Positions 1 through 7,115 of a stretch of 33,230 bases of DNA are shown here, one piece after another. The translations under genes and the position numbers were made by a program. Numbering within the stretch: the stretch's first letter is position 1; every line of letters starts with the position of its first letter. The DNA lies in the NCBI GenBank assembly GCA_015061315.1, contig SUWV01000027.1, positions 1 to 33,230 of the forward strand, in the 5' to 3' direction. Below the pieces are notes generated by a model. The model had not been told where the DNA came from, made no database searches, and worked only from the letters and a program-made list of their open reading frames with translations. Source of the DNA: Lentimicrobiaceae bacterium (GTDB lineage: Bacteria > Bacteroidota > Bacteroidia > Bacteroidales > F082).

Positions 1-1015
1 CTCTGTTATCAACAGGATGAACAGTATTCTGACTTGCCATAATATCGTTACGAGTGTGAATACAAGGTGCTACCTTATCCCAATACTGACGAGTATATTT
101 GTCGCCATTCTTACGGGCGTTGTACACGACGACTCCATTCTTTACACTATGTGGTATCTTTGTAATATCGGTATTGTCAAATGCAGATTGTCCCTCCTTA
201 ATATCCGCAATCCACGATTCCATACGAGGCGAATATTTTCTGAAATTATGATATATATCACTTTCGGAAATTTCACCCATCTTCTTTAACGATGGCAAAT
301 GGCCAATAATTTGTCTTAGTGTTCTCTCAGGCTGCTTGTCTGGAAAAATATCATATGGAGTAACCTCTTTCAAATCCTTGCGAACACCAATAACTAATGT
401 TCTTGTTCGACTTGATGGATTACCATAATCTTTGAAGTTTACTACTTGATAAAGGATATTGTATGTCCCAGCCAAGTTCGCCTCAATAGCTTCTCTAATT
501 GACTTGTCTTGACCATCAACATCGGTACATACAGATGTAAGGAAAGCTCTAACATTCTCAAATATAAAGAACTTAGGTTTAATCTGTTGTGTCATTTTTA
601 TAGACTCAACAACCAACGAGTTGCGTTTTAACTCATCTTTCTTCTTGTGGTTAGCAACAGACATACCCTGACAAGGAGGTGTCGCAATCAACACATCCAA
701 GTCTGTTAGATTAAACCCTCTTTCCCACATTGCTAACTCCGCAAAAACTTTATCTTTCGTTTCTTGCGTAGTCATATCGCCACAAATATATCCGCTGTTA
801 TAAACGCATTTCTGATTGAACTTCTGAATCTTCAATCTGCGTTCCAACAACTCAACCGTAGCGACACAATAGAAACCCTCTTCTTTGAAGCCATAGCAAC
901 CAACTCCTGCACTACTGAATAGGCTGACATAAGTCCTCAATCCATATGCAGAACGCCGATCTGCTAATAGCATTTCGGGGACTTCTAACTCTGGGTATAA
1001 TTTTACTTTTGCCAT
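1..1015 (-). CDS. DNA (cytosine-5) methyltransferase, 3' end cut by window edge
   Basis: The reading frame is open from ATG 1015 to the left edge (338 residues visible, no stop), so the gene is partial. It transfers a methyl group from S-adenosylmethionine to C5 of cytosine in a target DNA site. Visible motifs in order: AdoMet-binding motif I LFSSAGVGCYGF (residues 32-43), motif II acidic residue in VELLERR, catalytic loop TPPCQGMS with nucleophile Cys115, motif VI ENV at 153-155, motif VIII SRTRT at 202-206. The target-recognition part follows (IYHNFRKYSPRM, then a GQSAFDN segment). The last conserved motif lies beyond the edge. Motif I is the SSAGVG variant rather than the common AGAGG. It starts one base after the stop of the XRE gene, so the two form an operon typical of a controller plus modification enzyme. 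Whether a restriction enzyme lies further left cannot be seen. The recognition site is unknown. Confidence 0.93.
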   Translation of the reverse strand, partial: MAKVKLYPELEVPEMLLADRRSAYGLRTYVSLFSSAGVGCYGFKEEGFYCVATVELLERRLKIQKFNQKCVYNSGYICGDMTTQETKDKVFAELAMWERGFNLTDLDVLIATPPCQGMSVANHKKKDELKRNSLVVESIKMTQQIKPKFFIFENVRAFLTSVCTDVDGQDKSIREAIEANLAGTYNILYQVVNFKDYGNPSSRTRTLVIGVRKDLKEVTPYDIFPDKQPERTLRQIIGHLPSLKKMGEISESDIYHNFRKYSPRMESWIADIKEGQSAFDNTDITKIPHSVKNGVVVYNARKNGDKYTRQYWDKVAPCIHTRNDIMASQNTVHPVDNR

Positions 1016-1016
1016 A

Positions 1017-1307
1017 TCAACCTATTCTTCTTAAATTTTCAGCAGCCATTGAAAGAGCTTCCGATGCAACAACATGTTCATCAGATACCATATCAGTTAC
1101 CTTATCCGCAAGCCACAATGTAAGGAGGTCTGTCATTTCTACATGAAACATCTCCGACAATATTGCGACTTGTTCTTTCTTGGCTCTGCGTTCACCTTTT
1201 TCTATCTTACAATATGTTGCAGTGTCTATATCAAGAGCGGCCGCAATCTGCCTTTGTGGCATCTGATTTTGAATGCGTAGCTCTTTTATTTTCTCCGTAA
1301 ACAGCAT
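1017..1307 (-). CDS. XRE-family HTH regulator (controller-like) upstream of the methyltransferase
   Basis: A 96-residue protein with a Cro/C1-type helix-turn-helix at about residues 5-58 (LRIQNQMPQRQIAAALDIDTA followed by YCKIEKGERRAK). The C-terminal third is helical, without another domain I recognise. I chose ATG 1307. A longer frame begins at 1340, but that codon overlaps the TATCTTTG promoter box at 1338-1345 and so could not be in the transcript. The stop (1017-1019) is separated by a single base from the methyltransferase ATG, which implies translational coupling. In type II restriction-modification loci, small proteins of this shape (C proteins) set the timing of modification and restriction; that role is inferred from position here. 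An inverted repeat at 1366-1394 is a candidate binding site for it. Confidence 0.85.
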   Translation of the reverse strand: MLFTEKIKELRIQNQMPQRQIAAALDIDTATYCKIEKGERRAKKEQVAILSEMFHVEMTDLLTLWLADKVTDMVSDEHVVASEALSMAAENLRRIG

Positions 1308-1337
1308 ATTACTTATTTTTGTCTTGACATTATTTGG

Positions 1338-1345
1338 CAAAGATA
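1338..1345 (-). promoter_or_regulatory. Bacteroidota -7 box for the XRE-methyltransferase operon
   Basis: TATCTTTG on the minus strand, 30 bases before ATG 1307. It matches the TAnnTTTG consensus and decides the start of the XRE gene. Confidence 0.7.
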
Positions 1346-1365
1346 ACGAATTAAATCCATATTCA

Positions 1366-1394
1366 CACCTTATATTATATAAAAAATTAAGGTG
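1366..1394. promoter_or_regulatory. Inverted repeat, candidate operator of the XRE gene
   Basis: CACCTTA at 1366-1372 and TAAGGTG at 1388-1394 are perfect inverted arms around an AT-only 15-base spacer. The inner arm falls about 20-27 bases upstream of the -7 box, over the expected -33 region, where a bound dimer would affect transcription. Binding by the XRE protein is inference. Confidence 0.4.
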
Positions 1395-1456
1395 ATGTAA
1401 GATTGCACTTTCTGTATCGTTGTTTTAGAATCTATAATTTCGCCAGCCGTGGCTGA

Positions 1457-1589
1457 CGATAATAAGGTTTAGTTTATTCCATTGGCTATATACCCAAAAC
1501 GGACTAAACTTATTTTCGCTTAGGCAAGCACTCAAAAAAGATGCTGACGAAAAGAGAAAGATACTCATTCTTCTTTTTTCGCCAGCATT
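1457..1589. repeat. Two consecutive imperfect inverted repeats in non-coding DNA
   Basis: No credible gene is visible from 1395 to 1684. The first pair is 1457-1473 with 1503-1518 (core TTTAGT/ACTAAA, about 15 paired bases with one bulge). The second is 1540-1558 with 1571-1589, a 19-base stem around a 12-base loop with 18 of 19 positions paired if G-T wobbles count. A short palindrome CAGCC-GT-GGCTG precedes them at 1444-1455. These may be remnants of a mobile element or a structured RNA; I cannot assign a family. Confidence 0.5.
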
Positions 1590-1629
1590 TATCTTAAAAA
1601 TTCAAAAAAAATACACCCAACCTTGTTTT

Positions 1630-1680
1630 TTGGGTGTAAAAAAGGGTGTAAATCTCGTAACTACTTGATTTACACCCTTT
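1630..1680 (-). terminator. Strong hairpin just past the tRNA-Ser 3' end, probable terminator
   Basis: AAAGGGTGTAAATC (1641-1654) and its perfect complement (1667-1680) form a 14-bp stem with a 12-base loop. Read on the minus strand the stem is followed by six T. It starts four bases after the mature 3' end of tRNA-Ser(CGA), which suits a terminator of the tRNA operon. A second small stem, ACACCCAA 1613-1620 with TTGGGTGT 1630-1637, reuses the same GGGTGT core. An attachment-site role is the alternative reading. Confidence 0.55.
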
Positions 1681-1684
1681 GCTG

Positions 1685-1771
1685 CGGAGAGAGAGGGATT
1701 CGAACCCTCGGATCGTGGATACGATCAACGGTTTTCGAGACCGCCCCATTCGACCACTCTGGCATCTCTCC
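1685..1771 (-). tRNA. tRNA-Ser (anticodon CGA)
   Basis: An 87-base class II tRNA on the minus strand. Acceptor arms GGAGAGA and TCTCTCC pair with discriminator G at 1685. The T arm carries GGTTCGAATCC. The anticodon loop is CTCGAAA with anticodon CGA (reads UCG), and a long variable arm is present, as in serine tRNAs. CCA is not encoded. No TAnnTTTG box lies directly upstream, so it is probably co-transcribed behind tRNA-Ser(UGA). Confidence 0.95.
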
Positions 1772-1922
1772 TTGTTTTGAGTCTACGAGACCACAAGCCA
1801 ACACGTCTACAAGATTAGATTGTCTCTTGACTTAGGTCTTATTACTTTCGCATCTCAAAAGAAATTTCACAGACTCTATTTTAAAGAACAAAAGCGACTT
1901 TTATGCAGTCGCTTAATCTCCG

Positions 1923-2007
1923 CGGAGAAAGAGGGATTCGAACCCCCGGTACATTGCTGTACAACGGTTTTCAAGACCGCCGCATTCGACCGCTCTGCCA
2001 TTTCTCC
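1923..2007 (-). tRNA. tRNA-Ser (anticodon TGA)
   Basis: An 85-base class II tRNA on the minus strand with acceptor GGAGAAA/TTTCTCC, anticodon TGA (reads UCA and other UCN codons), a long variable arm and a T arm with GGTTCGAATCC. CCA is not encoded. It is the first gene of a two-tRNA serine operon; the promoter box ends only four bases before the mature 5' end. Confidence 0.95.
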
Positions 2008-2011
2008 GCTG

Positions 2012-2019
2012 CAAAGATA
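2012..2019 (-). promoter_or_regulatory. -7 box of the serine tRNA operon
   Basis: TATCTTTG on the minus strand ends four bases before the mature 5' end of tRNA-Ser(UGA), so the transcript should start at or very near the mature end. It is divergent from the box at 2092. Confidence 0.75.
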
Positions 2020-2091
2020 CAAATTTTTCATTTCCCGCAAACTTTTTTCAAAAAATTTTTATTTTTTCTTATCTACACCAAATAAAAGCAG

Positions 2092-2099
2092 TATTTTTG
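2092..2099 (+). promoter_or_regulatory. -7 box of the TPR/HTH regulator gene
   Basis: TATTTTTG ends nine bases before ATG 2109. A possible TTG start at 2097 overlaps this box and is therefore excluded. Confidence 0.65.
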
Positions 2100-2108
2100 T
2101 ATTCGCAA

Positions 2109-3722
2109 ATGAAGATATTTATCAAAAATATTGTCTTTTTACTTTTGATAATCACGTCGTTATTTATAACATCATGTACAAAATTATCAAAGTCATATTG
2201 TGAGGAGATTCTTGATTTCTCTTACACAAACAATGACTCATTAATAGAATACAACATATCTGAAGCTAAGAAATGCTCCGAAAAATATCACAAACGTCTA
2301 GAATTTCTTCAAAAAATATCACAAATTTACTACTATGACGCCATCAATGATTACACTTCTGAAGAATCATCAACGGTCAGTCATCAACGGTCAGCAAGAA
2401 AATTATACCATGCTTTAGAAAATATGAATTCATATTTCAATAAAGCCGAAGAGCTAAAATCATACGATTATCAATTTCGTGGTGATATTTACGAAAGATT
2501 AGGCGACATATATAAAGACATCAATTCCCTAAAACCGGCCGCAGAACTTTACGACAAAGCTTTGTCTGACTACGAAGCTTCTAATGATAACGAAAAAATA
2601 TTAAACACACTCATCAAAATAGGTAAACTATATCAATATAATCATCTTCCTGAAATAGCCATGATTTACTTTGAAATGGCAGAAGAAAGAGAAAACATAC
2701 CTAATAATATTTATCGAAAAATTATCGACAATAAGATTGTAACTCTATATGAAGCAAACGATTACAAACAGGCTGATTCCATCTTCAAAAATCATTTCAA
2801 CATAAAAATTCAGGATTACGATTTTCATTCTGCCATCGGCACAAAATACTTCTACGAGAGAAATTACACCCAGGCTCTCCCCCATCTCAAATATTGTTTT
2901 GAAAATGGAAATCAACAAGAGAGACTCGCTTTTTCAGAAAAACTCGCCGAGACTTATTTCAACCTTAATGATCATGAAAATGAGATGTTATATATCCAAC
3001 ATCAGGCAAAAAACAACTCTATAGAAATAAGAAAGACACCTTTAAAATTAGATTTAGAGAAACTTTTCGATGCGTCTCACATAATCATTAATAACGAAAA
3101 CTCTGACAAAGGCAAAAATAATCCAAGTGTTATTATCGCAATCATATTAACAATCAGCATCTTCACTTTAATTATTATAATTTCACTTTTCGTTAAGAGC
3201 AGTAAAGATTATAAGGAGAAAATACGTTCAGCCGAAGAAACTATAAGTGGAAACAATGACATAATCCAATCTAAAGACAAAATCATCAATGACATTTCAA
3301 AGAAATTAGTCAGCTTAGAACCTAACGAAACTTATGAAGAAGCCTATAATCGTTTCTGTGAAAGCATAATTTATGTCAAAATAAAATCCTATTTCGAGGG
3401 CGTAAACATATTAATTAAAAATGTACAGAATTATAGTAAGTTCGCACTTAACAATAAAGACATTCACTTATTAGTAAAAACATTCAACAGCTGCTTTCCA
3501 AAAGCTATTCCATCAATAAAAAAAGATTTTGAAGTAATCACAACAAGCGACATAAAATTCATAATATTAAATTTCATGAATATGAATAACGTCGAAATCG
3601 CAGTTCTTTTAGGATTAACATACGGAGCTGCCAACAAAAGAAATAATAAAATCAAAAATATTTTTAACATAAAAGAAAATCTAAACGCATTTTTAACCGA
3701 TTACGTCAAATCGAATTTCTAA
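2109..3722 (+). CDS. TPR-repeat membrane-spanning protein with C-terminal HTH-like region
   Basis: A 537-residue protein. The N-terminus is a lipoprotein-type signal (hydrophobic stretch, then FITSC with the Cys at about 23). Helical TPR-like repeats fill about residues 90-300 (for example DIYERLGDIYKDINSLKPAAELYDKAL, broken across repeats). A single transmembrane helix follows at about 339-361, then a coiled-coil stretch. At about 480-520 comes a helix-turn-helix-like segment (IKFIILNFMNMNNVEIAVLL, then AANKRNNKIKN) resembling those ending Bacteroidota TPR regulators. The suggested topology is periplasmic TPRs, one membrane crossing and a cytoplasmic DNA-binding end, so it could pass an envelope signal straight to DNA. 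The target is unknown. A 14-bp tandem duplication lies in the coding region at 2367-2394. It is transcribed divergently from the serine tRNAs. Confidence 0.8.
   Translation: MKIFIKNIVFLLLIITSLFITSCTKLSKSYCEEILDFSYTNNDSLIEYNISEAKKCSEKYHKRLEFLQKISQIYYYDAINDYTSEESSTVSHQRSARKLYHALENMNSYFNKAEELKSYDYQFRGDIYERLGDIYKDINSLKPAAELYDKALSDYEASNDNEKILNTLIKIGKLYQYNHLPEIAMIYFEMAEERENIPNNIYRKIIDNKIVTLYEANDYKQADSIFKNHFNIKIQDYDFHSAIGTKYFYERNYTQALPHLKYCFENGNQQERLAFSEKLAETYFNLNDHENEMLYIQHQAKNNSIEIRKTPLKLDLEKLFDASHIIINNENSDKGKNNPSVIIAIILTISIFTLIIIISLFVKSSKDYKEKIRSAEETISGNNDIIQSKDKIINDISKKLVSLEPNETYEEAYNRFCESIIYVKIKSYFEGVNILIKNVQNYSKFALNNKDIHLLVKTFNSCFPKAIPSIKKDFEVITTSDIKFIILNFMNMNNVEIAVLLGLTYGAANKRNNKIKNIFNIKENLNAFLTDYVKSNF
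2367..2394 (+). repeat. 14-bp tandem duplication inside the regulator gene
   Basis: TCATCAACGGTCAG occurs twice in direct succession. Fourteen is not a multiple of three: deleting one copy shifts the frame and brings a TAA within about 60 bases, so only the two-copy form gives a full protein. Confidence 0.9.
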
Positions 3723-3829
3723 GGAAATTATTTTCATATCTATCTAATTATATTTACGTTACAAAGATTTTGTCGATACATTTCCACAAATTAAAAGTTA
3801 AAATTTATTGACATTTCACACTGATTGCA

Positions 3830-3837
3830 TATCTTTG
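3830..3837 (+). promoter_or_regulatory. -7 box of the GWxTD gene, with TTG at -33
   Basis: TATCTTTG ends 20 bases before ATG 3858. A TATTG at 3806-3810 lies 19 bases upstream, matching the Bacteroides -33/-7 spacing. Confidence 0.75.
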
Positions 3838-3857
3838 CATCAAAATAAATTTTAACA

Positions 3858-5345
3858 ATGAAAAGAATACTAATATTAATTCTATTGTGTTTCTTCGCAA
3901 CACAAATCATCGCTCAGGAAAAAAATATCAACTCTTTTATTTCTTACGGTACATTTAACGTAACAAGCGAAAATGCCACACCTTATTTAGAAACTTACAT
4001 ATCGTTCGACTGCAGCAGCTTGGTTTACGTAAAAAACGCAAACTCTCAATACGATGCCTCGATAAATCTGACCATCATATTCAAACAAGGCGAGTCGATA
4101 AAAAATTATGACAAATACACTGTCACAAGTCCGGAAGTAGCTGATACTACAAATATTAACGGTTTCTTCATGGACATTCAGCGCTACTCATTAGCAAACG
4201 GCGAGTACCAAATGGAAATAACTATTGAAGACGCTAACAACAAAAAAGAAAGACCTTTACAAGTTTCAGAGACTGTTGTAATTGATTTCCCTGAAAACAT
4301 CTGTTTTTCGAGCATCATAGCTCTCGAGGATTACAAACCAAGTGAAGGTGAGTCTGTTAATTCCAAAAACGGCTACGACCTAATCCCTATGATAATGCCA
4401 TATTATCCGGAAGCCATCAACAAATTAACGTTTTACACTGAAATATATAACACAAAGAAGGTCTTAGGCGAAAACGAAAAATATCTTCTCAACACTTATA
4501 TCAAAACTTTTGAAAGTAACACTGCTGTCAGCAACTATTTCTTTAGCAAAAGAATGAATGTAAAAGATACAGAAGTGATTATTAACACTATGGACATCAG
4601 CAACCTTCCTTCCGGAAATTATTATTTGGTACTCGAAGCCCGTAACAGAAACAATGAAGTAATTGGTTATAACCAGTTCTTCTTCCAAAGAAGTAACTCC
4701 AACTATCAGATAGACAACTCAATATTAGCATCAATAGATCCTACAAAAGTCTTCTCTGGCAATATCGACAACATTGATACAATAAAAGAATATATCAGAG
4801 CATTGGCTCCAATTTCTTCACAAATAGAAAACGGATATGCTTTAAGTTTGATAAAAACCGACGACATCAAGACTATGCAGCAATATTTCTATAGCTTCTG
4901 GGCAAGCCGTAACACCTTGTCACCTCAATTAGAATGGGAAAAATATTATGCACAAGTGAAACGCGTCAATGCCTCTTTCTCTGCCATGAGAATGAAAGGC
5001 TACCAAACCGATAGAGGAAGAATATTCCTGAAATATGGCGCCCCTGACAGAATAGTTCAAAACTATAACGAAGCTGGCGCTTATCCTTATGAAATATGGC
5101 ACTATTACACATTGGCAAATCAAAGAAACAAAAAATTCGTCTTCATGACAAGAGACATCGCCACCAACGACTTCCAACTCATTCACTCTGACGCAATCGG
5201 TGAACTCAACAACAACAGATGGACAACCGAAATATACTCAAGAACTTACAGTTCTTATCAAGAATATTACAACTCCGACGGAAGCGTAAATCCAAATATC
5301 AACTACGGCGACGAAGCAAAAGATTACTACGATAATCCTAGATAA
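3858..5345 (+). CDS. GWxTD-domain secreted protein
   Basis: A 495-residue protein with a cleavable signal peptide (MKRILILILLCFFATQIIA, then QEK). The first two thirds are predicted beta-rich and carry no motif I can name. The C-terminal part, about residues 350-480, matches the Bacteroidota GWxTD domain: it has LEWEKYYAQVKRVNASFS, then GYQTDRGRIFLKYGAPDRI, then YPYEIWHYY. Here the name-giving motif reads GYQTD, with Tyr in place of Trp. The domain's biochemical role is not established, so I infer only an extracytoplasmic protein. The gene has its own promoter and ends at an intrinsic terminator, so it is monocistronic. Confidence 0.85.
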   Translation: MKRILILILLCFFATQIIAQEKNINSFISYGTFNVTSENATPYLETYISFDCSSLVYVKNANSQYDASINLTIIFKQGESIKNYDKYTVTSPEVADTTNINGFFMDIQRYSLANGEYQMEITIEDANNKKERPLQVSETVVIDFPENICFSSIIALEDYKPSEGESVNSKNGYDLIPMIMPYYPEAINKLTFYTEIYNTKKVLGENEKYLLNTYIKTFESNTAVSNYFFSKRMNVKDTEVIINTMDISNLPSGNYYLVLEARNRNNEVIGYNQFFFQRSNSNYQIDNSILASIDPTKVFSGNIDNIDTIKEYIRALAPISSQIENGYALSLIKTDDIKTMQQYFYSFWASRNTLSPQLEWEKYYAQVKRVNASFSAMRMKGYQTDRGRIFLKYGAPDRIVQNYNEAGAYPYEIWHYYTLANQRNKKFVFMTRDIATNDFQLIHSDAIGELNNNRWTTEIYSRTYSSYQEYYNSDGSVNPNINYGDEAKDYYDNPR

Positions 5346-5389
5346 TGAAAGTAATTTCTTAACACCACATATTTTATCTTATACCTTTG

Positions 5390-5420
5390 AAAGACTCTCT
5401 GTAATGGGAGTCTTTTTTTT
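5390..5420 (+). terminator. Intrinsic terminator after the GWxTD gene
   Basis: AAAGACTCTC (5390-5399) pairs with GGGAGTCTTT (5406-5415) around a six-base loop, followed by eight T. It ends three bases before the next promoter box. Confidence 0.85.
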
Positions 5421-5422
5421 CT

Positions 5423-5430
5423 TATCTTTG
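5423..5430 (+). promoter_or_regulatory. -7 box of the glycosyltransferase gene
   Basis: TATCTTTG ends only five bases before ATG 5436. With the usual box-to-start spacing, the transcript would begin at or next to the start codon. Confidence 0.7.
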
Positions 5431-5435
5431 CACCT

Positions 5436-6455
5436 ATGAAAAAAGTAGCGGTAGTCATATTGAATTATAACGGAAAGGCTTTCTTGGAAAAGTTCCTTCC
5501 TAATGTTATTGAAAACAGTTCCGACGCCGCAGAAATCATCGTCGCCGACAATAAATCCACCGACGACTCTGTCGATTTCATGAGAAATAATTTCCCTAAC
5601 ATACGACTTATTCTCAACGACTTCAACGGCGGCTTCGCTACTGGCTACAACCTCGCGCTTCGGCAAGTAGAAGCCGATTATTACGTACTTCTCAACTCCG
5701 ACATCGAAGTCACGCCACACTGGATTGAACCCGTTATCGAACTCATGGAAAGCGACGAGAACATCGCTGCCTGCCAACCGAAAATCTTGTCATATCACGA
5801 CAAGACAAAATTTGAATATGCCGGAGCAGCAGGCGGTTACATCGACAAATACGGTTATCCTTTCTGTCGCGGTAGAATGTTCCAAAATTTGGAAACCGAC
5901 AACGGACAATATGACAATGTCAAAGAAGTATTCTGGGCTACAGGAGCTTGCATGTTTGTAAGATCAGAACTCTATCATAAATTCGGCGGATTGGACGACG
6001 ACTTCTTCGCTCACATGGAAGAGATTGACTTCTGCTGGAGATTGAAGAATGCAGATTATAAAATAATGTATTGTCCCGACTCCAAGATTTATCATATCGG
6101 CGGAGGAACATTACCAAAATCTTCTGCCAGAAAGACTTACCTCAACTTCAGAAACAACCTTTCTCTTTTGATAAAAAACCTACCCGAAGGAAAAGTCTTC
6201 TGGACAATATTCTACCGTTTCTTCTTAGACTGGATCGCGGCATTCAAATTCCTCTGCGACGGTAGCTTCGCCGACTTCTTCGCCGTAACCCGCGCTCACC
6301 TCAGCTTCTTGCGTCACCTCCCAATCTTAAAAAAGAAAAGAAAAAAATACACTCACAAGAAAGTCTCGCAAGTGTATCAGAAAAATATCGTCTTCAAATA
6401 TTTCTTAGGAAAAAAGAAACTCTACAGCGAATTGGAAGAGAGAGATTTCTCGTGA
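5436..6455 (+). CDS. Family 2 glycosyltransferase (rhamnosyltransferase-like)
   Basis: A 339-residue GT-A fold enzyme expected to move a sugar from a nucleotide donor onto a cell-surface glycan precursor at the inner face of the membrane. Visible parts: N-terminal VAVVILNYNGKAFLEKFL, the donor-site Asp in VADNKSTDDS, the FNGGFATGYNLAL segment, a DxD-equivalent NSD at residues 87-89, the ATGACMFVRSELYHKFGGLDDDFF acceptor region (split as conserved motifs), and MEEIDFCWRL with the HIGGGT end motif. A C-terminal amphipathic region (about 240-300) could hold it at the membrane. The donor sugar cannot be read from sequence. It stands alone between its own promoter and a repeat region, with no polysaccharide cluster around it. 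Confidence 0.9.
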   Translation: MKKVAVVILNYNGKAFLEKFLPNVIENSSDAAEIIVADNKSTDDSVDFMRNNFPNIRLILNDFNGGFATGYNLALRQVEADYYVLLNSDIEVTPHWIEPVIELMESDENIAACQPKILSYHDKTKFEYAGAAGGYIDKYGYPFCRGRMFQNLETDNGQYDNVKEVFWATGACMFVRSELYHKFGGLDDDFFAHMEEIDFCWRLKNADYKIMYCPDSKIYHIGGGTLPKSSARKTYLNFRNNLSLLIKNLPEGKVFWTIFYRFFLDWIAAFKFLCDGSFADFFAVTRAHLSFLRHLPILKKKRKKYTHKKVSQVYQKNIVFKYFLGKKKLYSELEERDFS

Positions 6456-6494
6456 AAACAATCGGCTTTTAGCCTTTGGCTATTGGCAATTATG

Positions 6495-6544
6495 TCGTCT
6501 CTACTTATTAACTATTAATTGTAAACTGTTAATTGTTAATTATT
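6495..6544. repeat. Dispersed repeat: TCGTCTCTAC end plus TTAATTGT-type array
   Basis: Non-coding. TCGTCTCTAC at 6495-6504 matches the right end of the hairpin elements at 10404 and 20326. It is followed by an AT array built on TTAATTG units, like those at 10461 and 20923. A small GGCTTTTAGCC-type palindrome precedes it at about 6468. Confidence 0.6.
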
Positions 6545-6545
6545 T

Positions 6546-6640
6546 TGGGCGTTCCGGCTATCGCCGTCGGGCTTTCCGCTCTATCTTTGCTCGCTCCGTA
6601 AACTACGCTCGCAAAGGATGCCGCTTCAATCCCTAACGCA
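6546..6640. repeat. GC-rich palindromic (REP-like) intergenic element
   Basis: A GC-rich block in an AT-rich gap. Its ends pair (GCGTT near 6549, AACGC at 6635-6639). Inside are CGGC-tatc-GCCG and a CTTTGC/GCAAAG hairpin (6584-6616). It resembles the REP-like elements common between Bacteroidales genes. Its right end overlaps the last codons of aroQ. Confidence 0.55.
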
Positions 6641-7064
6641 AAGGGCTGCTACCAATCAAAAACGCTACTGCTTCCCTATATCCGTTCAAGCCTTTACCGA
6701 CGACGCTCTTAACACTTGCTTCCGCCGTAAACGAATGATGACGGTATTCCTCGCGCGAATAAATGTCGCTGATATGCACCTCAACGACAGGTGTTTCTAT
6801 AGAACGTATCGCGTCAGCTAAGGCAATGGAAGTGTGACAATAAGCTCCCGGATTGAAAACGACGCCGTCATAATTATCCCAAGCTTCATGCAACTTGTCA
6901 ATCAAGACGCCTTCATGATTAGATTGATAATAATCTATCTGATGTTCAGTGAAATCTAATTTCATCTTCTCTATATAATCAACCAACGACTCTGTTCCAT
7001 AAATCTCTGGTTCTCTTCTGCCTATGAGGTTTAAATTCGGTCCGTTTAATATTAATATCTTCAT
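6633..7064 (-). CDS. aroQ: 3-dehydroquinate dehydratase, type II
   Basis: A 143-residue enzyme, normal length for the family. It removes water from 3-dehydroquinate to give 3-dehydroshikimate in the shikimate pathway, as a cytoplasmic dodecamer. The catalytic set is visible: N10 and R17 in ILNGPNLNLIGRREPEIYG, Tyr22, the NPGAYCHTS loop (N71, H77), and His97 in VVEVHISDIYSREEYRHHS with R104 and R108. I chose ATG 7064. A longer frame starts at 7085, but that codon sits inside the TATGTTTG promoter box. The last residues and the TAG stop fall in the REP-like element. It is divergent from the TPP-controlled receptor. Confidence 0.95.
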   Translation of the reverse strand: MKILILNGPNLNLIGRREPEIYGTESLVDYIEKMKLDFTEHQIDYYQSNHEGVLIDKLHEAWDNYDGVVFNPGAYCHTSIALADAIRSIETPVVEVHISDIYSREEYRHHSFTAEASVKSVVGKGLNGYREAVAFLIGSSPLR

Positions 7065-7078
7065 CTTAATTTTTTTTA

Positions 7079-7086
7079 CAAACATA
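7079..7086 (-). promoter_or_regulatory. -7 box of aroQ
   Basis: TATGTTTG on the minus strand, 14 bases before ATG 7064, with a TTG at -33 spacing (7108-7110 on the minus strand, 21 bases away) that abuts the opposing promoter. Confidence 0.7.
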
Positions 7087-7099
7087 AAGAAAATTATGA

Positions 7100-7107
7100 T
7101 AACTTTG
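7100..7107 (+). promoter_or_regulatory. -7 box of the riboswitch-receptor transcript
   Basis: TAACTTTG lies just ahead of the TPP aptamer, so the transcript starts at about 7112 and includes the complete aptamer. Confidence 0.7.
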
Positions 7108-7115
7108 CAAGACTT

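Noticed and set aside
1623..1835. Open frame across tRNA-Ser(CGA)
   Set aside because: It overlaps a clear tRNA and the adjoining hairpin, and the translation has no protein-like pattern. The same holds for the frames over tRNA-Ser(UGA).
6582..6589. TATCTTTG on the plus strand inside the REP-like element
   Set aside because: It is part of the hairpin CTTTGC/GCAAAG, and no plus-strand gene follows; it would run antisense into aroQ.
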